Below, piece by piece: positions 25,868 through 35,683 of a DNA stretch of 64,000 nt. Where the stretch lies: contig JAFLSD010000007.1 in assembly GCA_022511125.1 (NCBI GenBank), positions 62,001 to 126,000 on the forward strand, written 5' to 3'. The position numbers were made by a program, and so were the translations under genes. The notes beneath the pieces are model-generated. The model searched no databases. It was not told where the DNA came from and saw only the letters and a program-made list of their open reading frames with translations. The stretch is from Paramuribaculum sp. GTDB lineage: Bacteria > Bacteroidota > Bacteroidia > Bacteroidales > Muribaculaceae. Within the stretch, counting starts at the first letter, position 1. Every line of letters begins with the position of its first letter.

Positions 25868-28540
25868 ATGAGCGAAGACTACAGTAAAGAAGATTTTGAG
25901 GAGGAAAACGAAGAAGCTACCGAAGGCGGCTTTTCGTCGATGCTCGTAGATCTCAGCGACGATGTGGTGAAACATCAGCTCAGAGGCATGTTTCAGAGCT
26001 GGTATCTCGACTATGCCTCCTACACTATTCTCGACCGAGCCATCCCGCATATTGCCGATGGACTGAAGCCCGTGCAGCGTCGACTGCTCCACGTCATGAA
26101 ACGTCTCGACGACGACCGCTTCATCAAAGTAGCGAATATCGTTGGCGCAACAATGGCCTATCATCCTCACGGCGACTCTTCGATTTACGGTGCTCTCGTT
26201 CAGCTCGGACAGAAAAATCTTCTTGTTGAAACGCAAGGTAACTGGGGCAATCCCTTGACAGGCGATTCGGCTGCAGCAGCACGTTATATCGAAGCTCGTT
26301 TGTCGTCTTTCGCTCTTGATGTTCTTTACAATCCTAAAGTTACCGAGTGGACGCCCAGCTACGACGGAAGGAGCAAAGAGCCCGTGACGCTGCCCTGTAA
26401 GTTCCCCATCCTGCTCGTCCACGGAGTGGGAGGTATAGCCGCCGGTCTTTCGTCGCTCATCCTCCCGCATAACTTCAATGAGATAACGGATGCGGCTATA
26501 GCTTATTTGCGAGGCGAGGAGTTCACTCTCTATCCCGATTTCCCAACAGGTGGTTTTGTCGATGTATCGCGTTACAACGACGGTGCACGTGGAGGTAAGA
26601 TCAGAGTACGCGCTAAGATAGAAAAAGTCGACAATAAGACACTCGCCATCACTGAAATCCCTTTCGGGATGACGAGCAAATCACTCATCGAATCAATCAT
26701 CAAGGCCAACGACAAAGGGAAAATCAAAATCAAGAAAGTCGACGATTATACATCCTCCTCCGCAAGAATCCTCGTAAGTCTCCAACCCGGAACTTCAAGC
26801 GACAAGGCCATTGACGCGCTCTATGCATTTACCGACTGCGAGCTGCCTATTTCCCCCAACTGCTGCGTGATCTACGACAACAAGCCCCATTTCTTGGGCG
26901 TCAGCGATGTGCTACGCAACAACGTCGAGAACACTAAACGCATTTTCAAAGCCGAACTTGAAATACAACTTGGAGAAGTCCGCGAACAGCTCAATTTCGC
27001 CTCACTGGAGCGCATATTCATCGAAGAACGCATCTATAAGGATAAAGAGTTTGAGGATAGCCGATCGAATCAGGAGGCGGTGCGACATATAGCCAAAAGG
27101 CTCGAAAAATGGAAAGACAAGTTTATCCGCGAAATAACCGATGATGATATACTGCGTCTCCTCGAAATCAAAATGCAGCGCATCCTCAAGTTCAATTCGC
27201 AGAAAGCCGACGAACAGATAGCTGCATATAACGCTAAAATCGAAGAGATAAAGAAAAATCTCGCTTCACTGACGGATTACACTATCCGATGGTTTGAAAA
27301 TCTGAAGAAAAAATACGGCGAAGAATATCCGCGACGCACGGTCATAAGGAACTTCGACAATATCCAGGCTGCCACCGTGGCCGAAGCTAACGAAAAGCTC
27401 TATTTCGACAAGAAAGAAGGTTTCATTGGCACGGCTCTCAAAGGCGACGACGCTGAATTTCTTTTCACTTGCTCCTCAATTGACGATATCATCATCTTTT
27501 ATAAGGATGGCCGTTATAAGGTCATAAAAGTTCAGGAAAAGGTTTCTGTCGGGAAAGACATCCTCCATATCGGACTATTCAACAAAAACGATGTCCGCAC
27601 TATTTACAACGTCATATATCAGGACGGAAAAGGAGGCACCTACTATATGAAACGTTTCAATGTGACCGGAGTGAACCGCGACAAGGAGTATAATCTCACC
27701 CAGGGAAAACCAGGAAGCAAAATCGTCTGGTTCACGGCCAACCCCAACGGAGAGGCCGAGATAGTAAAAGTGACTCTAAAACCGAAAGCGCGTCTTAAAA
27801 CGCTCCAGTTCGATGTAGATTTCGCCGACCTCGCCATTAAAGGCAAAGCTTCCATGGGCAACATAGTAACCAAAAACGAAGCCCATAGCTTCCGGCTCAA
27901 GGAGAAAGGACAGTCTACCCTCGGAGGGCGTCAGGTTTGGTTCGACCCCGATGTCTTAAGGCTTAATTATGATGGTCGAGGAGACTACCTCGGCGAGTTC
28001 GGTCCCACAGATCAGGTTCTCGTAATACTCAAAAACGGAGAATTTTATACAACAAACTTCGACGCTGCCAATCATTATGAGGACAATATACTAAAAATCG
28101 AACGTTTCAGGCCTCAACACGTTTGGTCGGCCGTTCTTTTCGACGCCGATCAGGGTTACCCCTATCTGAAACGATTCGTTTTCGAATCCACGGCAAAAAA
28201 ACAGAGATTTATAGGTGAAAACCCCAAATCCGAACTGATCCTTCTTAGCGATGCTCCGGGAGCGCGCTTCATGGTCGTTTTCGGTGGAGTTGATGCCGAG
28301 CGTGAGCCCTTGACTGTCGACGCAGTCGATTTTATCGGAGTAAAATCATTCCGGGCAAAAGGTAAACGACTGTCGAATCTCAAAGTGGAGGAAATAGTGG
28401 AAATCGACCCGAGAGAAGTGGAGCAGATCGAGGATGAGGCCGTTGATGATGTTGCAGAAGCCGACACGGAGGAAACGGAAGAAGATCGCTCCGACGACGA
28501 AGTAAGAGACGAGTTAACGGGACAGCAAAGGATATTCTGA
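25868..28540 (+). CDS. parC: Topoisomerase IV / DNA gyrase subunit A-type protein
   Basis: DNA-cleaving subunit of a type IIA topoisomerase, 890 aa. The breakage-reunion core covers about 35-480; the catalytic tyrosine is Tyr140 in AAAARYIEARLS. The quinolone-pocket motif is HPHGDSSIYGAL with Ser104 at the E. coli ParC Ser80 position and Gly108 where E. coli has Glu84. A coiled-coil stretch (about 425-490) and a beta-propeller C-terminal domain (about 520-830) follow, ending in a very acidic tail (EDEAVDDVAEADTEETEEDR). The C-terminal repeats are degenerate and no clear gyrase box is seen, favouring topoisomerase IV. The partner parE is not adjacent. Confidence 0.9.
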   Translation: MSEDYSKEDFEEENEEATEGGFSSMLVDLSDDVVKHQLRGMFQSWYLDYASYTILDRAIPHIADGLKPVQRRLLHVMKRLDDDRFIKVANIVGATMAYHPHGDSSIYGALVQLGQKNLLVETQGNWGNPLTGDSAAAARYIEARLSSFALDVLYNPKVTEWTPSYDGRSKEPVTLPCKFPILLVHGVGGIAAGLSSLILPHNFNEITDAAIAYLRGEEFTLYPDFPTGGFVDVSRYNDGARGGKIRVRAKIEKVDNKTLAITEIPFGMTSKSLIESIIKANDKGKIKIKKVDDYTSSSARILVSLQPGTSSDKAIDALYAFTDCELPISPNCCVIYDNKPHFLGVSDVLRNNVENTKRIFKAELEIQLGEVREQLNFASLERIFIEERIYKDKEFEDSRSNQEAVRHIAKRLEKWKDKFIREITDDDILRLLEIKMQRILKFNSQKADEQIAAYNAKIEEIKKNLASLTDYTIRWFENLKKKYGEEYPRRTVIRNFDNIQAATVAEANEKLYFDKKEGFIGTALKGDDAEFLFTCSSIDDIIIFYKDGRYKVIKVQEKVSVGKDILHIGLFNKNDVRTIYNVIYQDGKGGTYYMKRFNVTGVNRDKEYNLTQGKPGSKIVWFTANPNGEAEIVKVTLKPKARLKTLQFDVDFADLAIKGKASMGNIVTKNEAHSFRLKEKGQSTLGGRQVWFDPDVLRLNYDGRGDYLGEFGPTDQVLVILKNGEFYTTNFDAANHYEDNILKIERFRPQHVWSAVLFDADQGYPYLKRFVFESTAKKQRFIGENPKSELILLSDAPGARFMVVFGGVDAEREPLTVDAVDFIGVKSFRAKGKRLSNLKVEEIVEIDPREVEQIEDEAVDDVAEADTEETEEDRSDDEVRDELTGQQRIF

Positions 28541-29436
28541 TGGCGCTTTTCAAGGCGAAAATAGTTCGCGGGCTCTTCATGATGTTTATGGCGATTTCTG
28601 TCGCTATGCCACTCAAAGCGCAATCCGATTCAATTACCGCCGAAAACTCCTCTTGCGATATTATCCGACCTGTCATGTCAGCCTATACCATTGAAGCGGG
28701 TGGTTCAAATCTGGCTGATACATATCTTTCGCCTATAAAATATTCGGGATGGGCTCTGGGGCTTCGATATGAACGAATGCAGGCAATGAAATTCAATCCC
28801 GAAAATTGGATAATGAAACTGACTGCCGACATTCATCTCGACCGCACGCTCAACAAAGTAGGAAACGCAACAATGTGGTATGCCGGAGTTGCATTCGAGT
28901 GGGGCATGACCCGCAGATATTCAATCACACCGTCATTGACTTTAGGCTATGGCGGCTCGGCCTCTTTAAACGCCGGTTGCCTCTATACACAAAGAAACGG
29001 AAACAACCCCGCATCAGCTAAAGCCGCCCTTACTCTCAATCTCACCGGTTTCGCAGCCTGGTCTCTGAAAGTTGGTTCACTTCCTGTCACACTGATCTAC
29101 CAACCAGTTCTCCCCGTGACGGGCATCTTCTTTTCGCCCGACTACGGCGAACTCTACTATGAAATTTTCCTCGGTAACCACACAGGTCTTGTCCATCCTG
29201 CATGGTGGGGTAACTATTTCTCGCTCAATAATCGTCTTACTGCCGATCTACATTTCGGCTCCACATCTCTTAGGATAGGTTATGCATGCAATATCCTTTC
29301 GACAAAAGTAAGCAATATCACTACACGGATGGTCACAAACGAAGCGATTCTCGGTATTTCCGGCGAATGGATTTCCCTCAATCCGCGGAAAAGTCTCAGT
29401 AAGAAAGCTAAAATAATCAGAGCCGCATGGAAATGA
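28540..29436 (+). CDS. DUF3316 family outer-membrane protein
   Basis: 298 aa. The signal peptide is internal to the first 27 residues (FMMFMAISVAMPLKAQ). The mature chain alternates polar and hydrophobic residues with many aromatic ends, as in a beta barrel (MKLTADIHLDRTL, GVAFEWGMTRRYSITPSLTLGYGG). MSAYTIEAGGSNLADTYLSP is typical of DUF3316, a Bacteroidota family of unknown function. Its ATG overlaps the parC stop by one base (TGATG), and its 3' end overlaps the protease gene, so parC, this gene and the protease are probably one transcript. Confidence 0.82.
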   Translation: MALFKAKIVRGLFMMFMAISVAMPLKAQSDSITAENSSCDIIRPVMSAYTIEAGGSNLADTYLSPIKYSGWALGLRYERMQAMKFNPENWIMKLTADIHLDRTLNKVGNATMWYAGVAFEWGMTRRYSITPSLTLGYGGSASLNAGCLYTQRNGNNPASAKAALTLNLTGFAAWSLKVGSLPVTLIYQPVLPVTGIFFSPDYGELYYEIFLGNHTGLVHPAWWGNYFSLNNRLTADLHFGSTSLRIGYACNILSTKVSNITTRMVTNEAILGISGEWISLNPRKSLSKKAKIIRAAWK

Positions 29437-30470
29437 AAAAATCTTTTTTGCAGTCTACACTCACAGCTTTCTTTCTAATGACAGTCCTCCTGACGGGATG
29501 TCATCCGATTGAAGAGTATGAAAACAATAATGTCGGTAATTTCGAGGCTCTTTGGGCTGTTATCGACCAACATTACTGTTTCCTCGATGAAAAAGGAGTA
29601 GATTGGGATGCTGTTTATGAGAAATATAAACCTCAGGTCAATTCCACACTCGGACGGCAAAATCTGTTCATCATTCTCGCTGACATGCTCGATGAGTTGA
29701 AAGACGGCCACGTCAACCTATCCGCCCCTTTCGAAACGTCATATTACAGGAAATGGTGGAGCGATTATCCACAGAACTTCGATCAGCGGATTATCGAGCA
29801 ATATTATTTCAACTTCGATTATAGATCCGTAGGTTCCGTATTCTACGGATGGTTACCACAAGGTATCGGCTATATTCGCTATCCCTCCTTTTCTGCTTCT
29901 TTAGGCGCAGGAAATATCGATTATATACTTAGCTATTTCAGTAAGGCGCCCGCACTTATCATAGATATTCGCGACAATGGCGGAGGAGAGGTGCTTGCTG
30001 CCGACGATCTCATAGGGCGTTTTATCTCCGGGCGCACCCTCGCCGGATATATTTGCCATAAAACCGGACCGGGACATAACGATTTCTCCGATCCGAACCC
30101 CATCTATATTGACACACCCAAAGGTGGACATCTGCTTTGGAATAAGCCGGTGGTGGTGCTCACGAACCGAAGCACATTTTCCGCGGCCAATTATTTCACT
30201 ATGGTAATGAAAAATCTTCCACAGGTCACTGTCATAGGAGCGACTACAGGAGGAGGCTGCGGTATGCCTTTCAGCTCGGAGCTTCCCAACGGATGGGGGG
30301 TGCGGTTCTCGGCCTGTCCCGTTTATGACGTCAACGGAGTTTGCACGGAGTTCGGAGTGGAGCCATCCGAAGGTTGTCAGGTTGATATGGATCCCGTCGC
30401 TGCTTTCTATGGCCACGACACAATTCTCGATTTTGCCGTGGACTACCTCACCGGCAAAGTTTCACTTTGA
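29427..30470 (+). CDS. S41 family peptidase, lipoprotein
   Basis: 347 aa. The lipobox LLTGC follows a hydrophobic stretch. An N-terminal helical lid domain (about 35-115) precedes a core (about 145-330) of C-terminal processing protease type: GIGYIRYPSF, IIDIRDNGGGEVLAADDLIG, then VVLTNRSTFSAANYFTMVMK with the likely catalytic serine in STFSAAN, and IGATTGGGCG. I see no clear PDZ domain. It may trim envelope proteins. Start MEMKKS (29427) or MKKS (29433); either overlaps the DUF3316 gene. It converges on trpA with 3 bp between stops and no terminator seen. Confidence 0.85.
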   Translation: MEMKKSFLQSTLTAFFLMTVLLTGCHPIEEYENNNVGNFEALWAVIDQHYCFLDEKGVDWDAVYEKYKPQVNSTLGRQNLFIILADMLDELKDGHVNLSAPFETSYYRKWWSDYPQNFDQRIIEQYYFNFDYRSVGSVFYGWLPQGIGYIRYPSFSASLGAGNIDYILSYFSKAPALIIDIRDNGGGEVLAADDLIGRFISGRTLAGYICHKTGPGHNDFSDPNPIYIDTPKGGHLLWNKPVVVLTNRSTFSAANYFTMVMKNLPQVTVIGATTGGGCGMPFSSELPNGWGVRFSACPVYDVNGVCTEFGVEPSEGCQVDMDPVAAFYGHDTILDFAVDYLTGKVSL

Positions 30471-30473
30471 GTG

Positions 30474-31259
30474 CTACCCGATACCTAATGTTTTTGTGAG
30501 GTCTTCTACAGCCTCCCTTACGGTATTGTTTCTTTCCAGACATTTTATGAAGAGCGACCCTATGATCGCGCCCGATGAATAGCACCATGCTTCACGCAAC
30601 GTGTCTGGATTGGAAATACCGAATCCTATCAGACGCGGATGCTTCAGTTCTAAGCCGTCTATGCGTTTGAAATAATCCAATTGTTCGTCCGAAAATCTGT
30701 CCTTCGTTCCGGTAGTCGAAGCTGACGAAACCATGTAGATGAAACCGTCGCAATTCTCGTCGATCAGTCTCACTCTATCTTCCGATGTCTCCGGAGTGAT
30801 CAGCATTATCATCGGTATGCCGAATTCTTCGCATAGAGGCTTGAAATCACTCAGGTAATCTTCAAAAGGCAAATCGGGAACAATCATTGCGTCTATCCCG
30901 GCTTCACGGCAATCCTCAAAAAGTTTTCTGAATCCGTACTGCATAAATGGATTCAGGTAGCCCATCAAAACGAAAGGCATTTCTTCCGATATTTTCCGCG
31001 CTTTCTTAGTCTGTTCCAGCAGTAGGCGAAGATTCATTCCGTTACGCAGAGCTATCGTACTGCTGTGTTGGATCACAGGTCCGTCAGCCATTGGATCTGA
31101 AAAAGGCACACCGATTTCCACCATATCGACTCCACCGCGAGCCAATTCGCGTATTGTTTCTTCCATACTGTCGGACTTCGGAAAGCCGCACGTGAAATAT
31201 ATCGAAAGAATATCTCTATTTTTTCTCCCAAAAAGGGATTCCAGTCGGTTCGTTTTCAT
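30474..31259 (-). CDS. trpA: Tryptophan synthase alpha chain
   Basis: Cleaves indole-3-glycerol phosphate to indole and glyceraldehyde 3-phosphate; indole passes to TrpB. 261 aa TIM barrel. Catalytic residues lie in VEIGVPFSDPMADGPVIQHSS (Glu and Asp). The phosphate-binding end is LIGFGISNPDTL. The start MKTNRLESLF fits the family, so the 44-nt overlap with the end of trpF looks real and suggests coupled translation. Last gene of the operon. Confidence 0.95.
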   Translation of the reverse strand: MKTNRLESLFGRKNRDILSIYFTCGFPKSDSMEETIRELARGGVDMVEIGVPFSDPMADGPVIQHSSTIALRNGMNLRLLLEQTKKARKISEEMPFVLMGYLNPFMQYGFRKLFEDCREAGIDAMIVPDLPFEDYLSDFKPLCEEFGIPMIMLITPETSEDRVRLIDENCDGFIYMVSSASTTGTKDRFSDEQLDYFKRIDGLELKHPRLIGFGISNPDTLREAWCYSSGAIIGSLFIKCLERNNTVREAVEDLTKTLGIG

Positions 31260-31926
31260 TGAATTTTCTTAAGGATAAGATAAAATGGGTAAGTTTGCGT
31301 ATATCTTTTATTCCCGGTTCGGTTTCGAATCGTGAATTGATGTCAATGCCTGCCATATATGGTGTCATATTAGCTGTGATTGTTTCTACGTCGTTTTCTC
31401 CTATCCCCCCGCTCAAAAGATAGGGGGTCTGCAACGGATAGTTTCGTAACAGTTGCCAGTCAAATTTCCTGCCCGAGCCGCCATATCCTGCCGTTGGAGT
31501 ATCGAATACGAAAAGAGTCACTCCCGCCTGTTCATATTCTTTCAATCTTTCGAAGTCGCTGTTGTCTTTCAGTCCTATGGCCTTGAAAACGACATACCCT
31601 TTTGCCGACAATCTCTGGCAGTCCGAGGGCTCCTCGTCGCCGTGAAGTTGAACTATTCCAACACCATAATTTGTGCATATTTCTTCGATTTTGTCCGGAG
31701 TTTCGTTGACGAACACTCCCACCGGTCTGATATAATGGGGAAGGGTTCTTACGGCTTGAGGATCAAGACCTATCGCTGAGCGCGGTGACCGATCGTAGAA
31801 AATAAAACCCATGAGCATAGGAGTCAGGGCCGCTACCTGACTGATATTTTCCGGATAGCGGTTGCCGCATACTTTTATCAGTCGTTCGCTGTGTCCCGAA
31901 AGGAATTTATACGGCCGCATTGACAA
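31216..31926 (-). CDS. trpF: Phosphoribosylanthranilate isomerase
   Basis: Third step of the Trp branch: Amadori rearrangement of PRA to CdRP. 236 aa TIM barrel. The catalytic cysteine is in LIKVCGNRYPENI (KICG motif) and the catalytic aspartate in FVFDTPTAGYGGSGRKFDW; the phosphate site is LLSGGIGENDVE. About 18 extra residues precede the KVCG strand. The first codons overlap trpC by 20 nt. It is a stand-alone enzyme here, not fused to TrpC as in E. coli. Confidence 0.94.
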   Translation of the reverse strand: MSMRPYKFLSGHSERLIKVCGNRYPENISQVAALTPMLMGFIFYDRSPRSAIGLDPQAVRTLPHYIRPVGVFVNETPDKIEEICTNYGVGIVQLHGDEEPSDCQRLSAKGYVVFKAIGLKDNSDFERLKEYEQAGVTLFVFDTPTAGYGGSGRKFDWQLLRNYPLQTPYLLSGGIGENDVETITANMTPYMAGIDINSRFETEPGIKDIRKLTHFILSLRKFNENEPTGIPFWEKK

Positions 31927-32692
31927 AAGTTTTTAGTTTTTCCGACGGATCTTTAGCCGACATAAGAGCTTCACCTATGAGAAAACCGCGGAAACCTAAA
32001 CTTCTCAACCTTTTCAGATCATCCGGAGTTTTGATTCCGCTTTCAGCTATTTTTAAAGTTCCCGAAGGAAGTTCTTTAATCATCGTTTCGCATTGCGTCA
32101 GATCTGTGTTGAAATTCGACAGATTTCTGTTGTTTACGCCCGTCATATCGGCGAGTTCGCTCCATTTGTCAAGTTCATCGCGGTCGTGGAGTTCAAGAAG
32201 CACTTCGAGTTGAAGGGAATGAGCGTATCTTATCAGTCTTTCTATCTCGTTTTTTGAAAGCACGGCGGCAATTAGCAGTATAGTGTCTGCACCATAAATC
32301 CGCGCTAAATCGATTTGATATTCGTCGATAATGAAATCTTTCCTCAACAGAGGAAGTTTCGTCACAGTCCTGGCTATTGCTAAGTCCGCGATTGAACCTC
32401 CGAAAAAAGGCGTATCGGTCAGAATGGAACAACCTGACGCGCCGGCAAACGAATAGCCGCTCACCGTTTCGCCTACCGACGCCATGGGAGCGATATCTCC
32501 TTTTGAAGGTGAACGCCGTTTGAATTCCGCTATGATTCCTGTCTTTGATGACAGCAATCCTTCTTTCATGGATACAACCGGACGGACTGTGCGTTCTACA
32601 AGCTTCGACAGTCCTTCTGGTGGCACTATCCTTTTCATTGCGTCCAATTCCCTGCGTTTTGTTGCTATGATTCTTCTTAATATATCCTCCAT
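31907..32692 (-). CDS. trpC: Indole-3-glycerol phosphate synthase
   Basis: Ring closure of CdRP to indole-3-glycerol phosphate. From MEDILRRIIATKRREL (32692) it is 261 aa. Signatures: IIAEFKRRSPSKGDI (phosphate and catalytic Lys), LRKDFIIDEYQI, ANCHOR motifs GVNNRNLSNF and IAESGIKTPDD. The open frame continues upstream to 32848 through the end of trpD, but residues before MEDIL do not resemble the family, so the later start is chosen. 11 bp separate it from trpD. Confidence 0.94.
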   Translation of the reverse strand: MEDILRRIIATKRRELDAMKRIVPPEGLSKLVERTVRPVVSMKEGLLSSKTGIIAEFKRRSPSKGDIAPMASVGETVSGYSFAGASGCSILTDTPFFGGSIADLAIARTVTKLPLLRKDFIIDEYQIDLARIYGADTILLIAAVLSKNEIERLIRYAHSLQLEVLLELHDRDELDKWSELADMTGVNNRNLSNFNTDLTQCETMIKELPSGTLKIAESGIKTPDDLKRLRSLGFRGFLIGEALMSAKDPSEKLKTFVNAAV

Positions 32693-32703
32693 AAAACCAT
32701 GAA

Positions 32704-33699
32704 TTATGAGTTGATTTTTAAAAATGTTTGAAAAGCGTCGAGGGCTCTTCCTTCCTCCAGCGATTCCGTCGCCTCCTTTAAAGCCTCTTCGAGCGATAAC
32801 TCGGGGTCGAGTGTTCTTATTGCAAAAGCGGCGTTGGCCACAACGCAATTTTTCTGAGCTTCCGTTGCTTTTCCGCTCAACACATTGTCGAATATTGCTG
32901 AAGCGTCTGCTATTGTTTTGCCACCGTAAAGAGCCTCCTGGGTAGCCGTTTCAAAACCGATATCTTCCGGACGATAAACAAATTCACCTTCCGGCGACGA
33001 AACTTTGAACTCCGATGTCAGTGATATTTCGTCATATCCGTCAAGCGAATGCACTATCGTACAGTCTATATTTTCCTGTTCTGCTATATATTTATATAAC
33101 CTCATGAGCTTGAGATTGTAGACGCCTAATAGCTGATATTCTGGCATAACCGGATTGACTAAAGGCCCGAGCATATTGAAAAAAGTTCTCACGCCGAGAG
33201 CCTTCCTCACACCGGCCACACTTTTCAAAGCCGGGGAAAAGAAAGGTGCGTGAAGGTAGCATACGCCGCTCTTTTCCAATGAAAGACGGAGCTTGTCGAT
33301 ATCCGACGTGAACTTTACGCCATGATACTCAAGAACGTTGGAAGCACCTGATACGGAACTTGCACCGTAGTTGCCGTGTTTCACTACTTTTCTCCCTGTC
33401 CCTGCCACGACGAAACACGTGCAAGTAGATATGTTGAACGTATTCTTACCGTCACCGCCTGTCCCGACGATATCTATACATTTCACGTCTCCGAAATCCA
33501 CTCGAAGACGCCGGTTTAGTATTGCGTCTCTGAAACCCGATAGCTCATCCGTCGTTATACCACGCATCAGGAATACTGTCATAAAAGCCGCAAGTTGGGC
33601 GTCGTTATAAGTCCCGTCGGCTATCTTGAACAATACTTCGCGGGCCTCTTCACGTGAAAGGCTCGCATGGTCAAACATTTTATAAAGAAGCTTATTCAT
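32704..33699 (-). CDS. trpD: Anthranilate phosphoribosyltransferase
   Basis: Transfers the phosphoribosyl group to anthranilate. 331 aa. An N-terminal helical domain (FDHASLSREEAREVLFKIADG) is followed by the PRPP loop DIVGTGGDGKNTFNIST at about 78-94, the glycine-rich VVKHGNYGASSVSGASNVLEY and the magnesium motif at about 220 (SLDGYDEISLT). A separate protein, not fused to TrpG. It starts 4 bp after trpG. Confidence 0.95.
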   Translation of the reverse strand: MNKLLYKMFDHASLSREEAREVLFKIADGTYNDAQLAAFMTVFLMRGITTDELSGFRDAILNRRLRVDFGDVKCIDIVGTGGDGKNTFNISTCTCFVVAGTGRKVVKHGNYGASSVSGASNVLEYHGVKFTSDIDKLRLSLEKSGVCYLHAPFFSPALKSVAGVRKALGVRTFFNMLGPLVNPVMPEYQLLGVYNLKLMRLYKYIAEQENIDCTIVHSLDGYDEISLTSEFKVSSPEGEFVYRPEDIGFETATQEALYGGKTIADASAIFDNVLSGKATEAQKNCVVANAAFAIRTLDPELSLEEALKEATESLEEGRALDAFQTFLKINS

Positions 33700-33703
33700 T
33701 TTT

Positions 33704-34267
33704 TTAGTGTTTAAGCCAGTTTTCTATTATTCTGTTCCCTTCCGGTGTCAAGATTGATTCCGGATGGAATTGAACTCCTCTCACGTCAAACTCTTTATGG
33801 CGTAAAGCCATCACGCAACCCTCTTTTGAAACGGCCGTGACCTCTAAATCTTCCGGGATGCTTTCCCTGTCTACAGCCCATGAGTGATAGCGTCCCACGT
33901 CTATCTTGTCAGGCAATGACTCGAAAATATAATCGGGTTTCACTATGTCTATCTCTGATTTGATTCCGTGGAACACCTCCGGCAAATTTATGAGGCTGCC
34001 GCCGAACCTCGCCGCTATTGCCTGATGGCCTAAACATACACCGAGAATGCTTTTCGATTCCGCGTATTCTGCAAGCAGCTCTTTCAGTATGCCCGCTTCC
34101 GAAGGAATACCGGGCCCTGGAGAAATGATTATTTTGTCGTATTTTCCCGCTTCGCGCAGGTCTATTTGGTCGTTTCTCGCCACAGACGGTTCCACGCCGA
34201 GTGCTCTTACGGCATGTACGATATTGTAAGTAAACGAGTCGTAGTTATCGAATATCAAAAGTTTCAT
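33704..34267 (-). CDS. trpG: Anthranilate synthase component II (glutamine amidotransferase)
   Basis: Supplies ammonia from glutamine to TrpE. 187 aa class I amidotransferase. The triad: Cys78 in ILGVCLGHQAIA, and His and Glu in VQFHPESILTPEG. The oxyanion strand is IIISPGPGIPSEAG. It lies between trpE (12 bp before) and trpD (4 bp after). Confidence 0.95.
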   Translation of the reverse strand: MKLLIFDNYDSFTYNIVHAVRALGVEPSVARNDQIDLREAGKYDKIIISPGPGIPSEAGILKELLAEYAESKSILGVCLGHQAIAARFGGSLINLPEVFHGIKSEIDIVKPDYIFESLPDKIDVGRYHSWAVDRESIPEDLEVTAVSKEGCVMALRHKEFDVRGVQFHPESILTPEGNRIIENWLKH

Positions 34268-34279
34268 CTTTCAGCGGTT

Positions 34280-35683
34280 TTATTTGCCGAACTCTTCGGC
34301 ATAGACGATTGCGCGTGATAGGGCGCCTAATTTATTGTTTGTCTCTTGAAGCTCATTTTCCGGAATCGATCTCGCAACTATTCCTGCTCCGGCCTGAGAG
34401 TATAAGCGCCCGCCGCTACTCAAGAAGCTTCTTATGGTTATGGCCTGGTTCAGATCGCCGTTAAATCCTAAATAGCCGATACAGCCACCGTAGGTCACCC
34501 TTGAATGAGGTTCGATCTCGTCTATCAGTTGCATCGCTCTCACCTTCGGCGCTCCGCTTAAAGTTCCTGCAGGGAATGTGTCGGCAAACAGACGGTAGCG
34601 GTCAGAACCTTCCGGAAGTATAGCTTTAACGCGCGATACCATGTGGATCACATGGCTATAGAACTGGATCTGCCGCAGGAAATCGATTGAGACCGTCCCT
34701 CCCGACCTGCTGAGATCATTTCTCGCCAGATCCACGAGCATCACATGTTCCGCGTTTTCCTTTTCATCGGCCAGAAGGGCGGTAGCCAGCTCATGGTCGC
34801 GTCTGTCGTCGCCCGTTCTCTTGAATGTGCCCGCTATAGGATCGATAAAGGCTGTCCTCCCTGTAATTTTCAGGTGCGTTTCGGGCGACGATCCGAACAC
34901 CTTGAAGTTGCCGAAATCGAAATAAAATAGGTAAGGTGAAGGATTTACCGAGCGCAGGGCTCTGTAAACGTTAAATTCGTCACCCGTAAACGCCCTTGAA
35001 AATCTCCGTGACAGAACTATTTGGAATACATCGCCCCGACGTGCGTGAGAAATTCCCTTTTTCACCATTTCCTTATATTCTCTGTCGGAAATGGGCGATT
35101 CTATGGTGCCGTCAGCGGAAAATCCGTATTGGCTCACGCAGTTGTTCCGAAGATTGGAAAGAAGATCGTCTATACCCGAACGGCTGTTTTCGTCAGGCAG
35201 GTTCTCTATGATCGTCATCTCGTTCTTAAAATGATTCACGGATATGATAAACCTGTATAGAACGTACATCATGTCGGGTATCGACACGAATTTTGTTTCT
35301 CTTGGTGAGATTTCTACACTTTCGAAATACTTCACAGCATCGTATGCCGTGAAACCGAGCAGACCGTTTGTCAGTTCCTTTGCCGGACCTTCTACTGTAA
35401 AGGATTCCATATAGCTCCGTAGCTGTTCTACTACAGAAATGCCTGGCTTGATATCTACCGAAGCCTCGATGCCGTTCGGATATTTCGTCTTTATTAATCC
35501 GTTGGTTACGCAGAAGTGCCCTATGGGTTCCACTCCTATAAGCGATGTGGAGTTTTGTGTCGTATGATAGTCGCTGCTCTCCAATAATGCCGACTGTGGA
35601 AACAGATCTCTGATCTTCAGATATATTCCTACAGGGGTCTCAAGATCAGAAGGAACTGTCCGTATGTTGGTTCTTAATATCAT
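34280..35683 (-). CDS. trpE: Anthranilate synthase component I
   Basis: Chorismate plus ammonia to anthranilate, the committed step. 467 aa. The N-terminal part keeps the LLES motif ([11 protein letters not shown]), part of the tryptophan feedback site in other TrpE, so end-product inhibition is expected. The catalytic half has [60 protein letters not shown] and [21 protein letters not shown]. The start overlaps the trpB stop as ATGA. Confidence 0.95.
   Translation of the reverse strand: MILRTNIRTVPSDLETPVGIYLKIRDLFPQSALLESSDYHTTQNSTSLIGVEPIGHFCVTNGLIKTKYPNGIEASVDIKPGISVVEQLRSYMESFTVEGPAKELTNGLLGFTAYDAVKYFESVEISPRETKFVSIPDMMYVLYRFIISVNHFKNEMTIIENLPDENSRSGIDDLLSNLRNNCVSQYGFSADGTIESPISDREYKEMVKKGISHARRGDVFQIVLSRRFSRAFTGDEFNVYRALRSVNPSPYLFYFDFGNFKVFGSSPETHLKITGRTAFIDPIAGTFKRTGDDRRDHELATALLADEKENAEHVMLVDLARNDLSRSGGTVSIDFLRQIQFYSHVIHMVSRVKAILPEGSDRYRLFADTFPAGTLSGAPKVRAMQLIDEIEPHSRVTYGGCIGYLGFNGDLNQAITIRSFLSSGGRLYSQAGAGIVARSIPENELQETNNKLGALSRAIVYAEEFGK

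Noticed and set aside
25814-26470. 218-codon minus-strand frame opposite parC
   Set aside because: It is antisense to the conserved N-terminal domain, with no homology pattern or start context.
32693-32848. Longer start for trpC
   Set aside because: The extra 52 residues overlap the end of trpD and are unlike the family; MEDILRRI is the conserved start.
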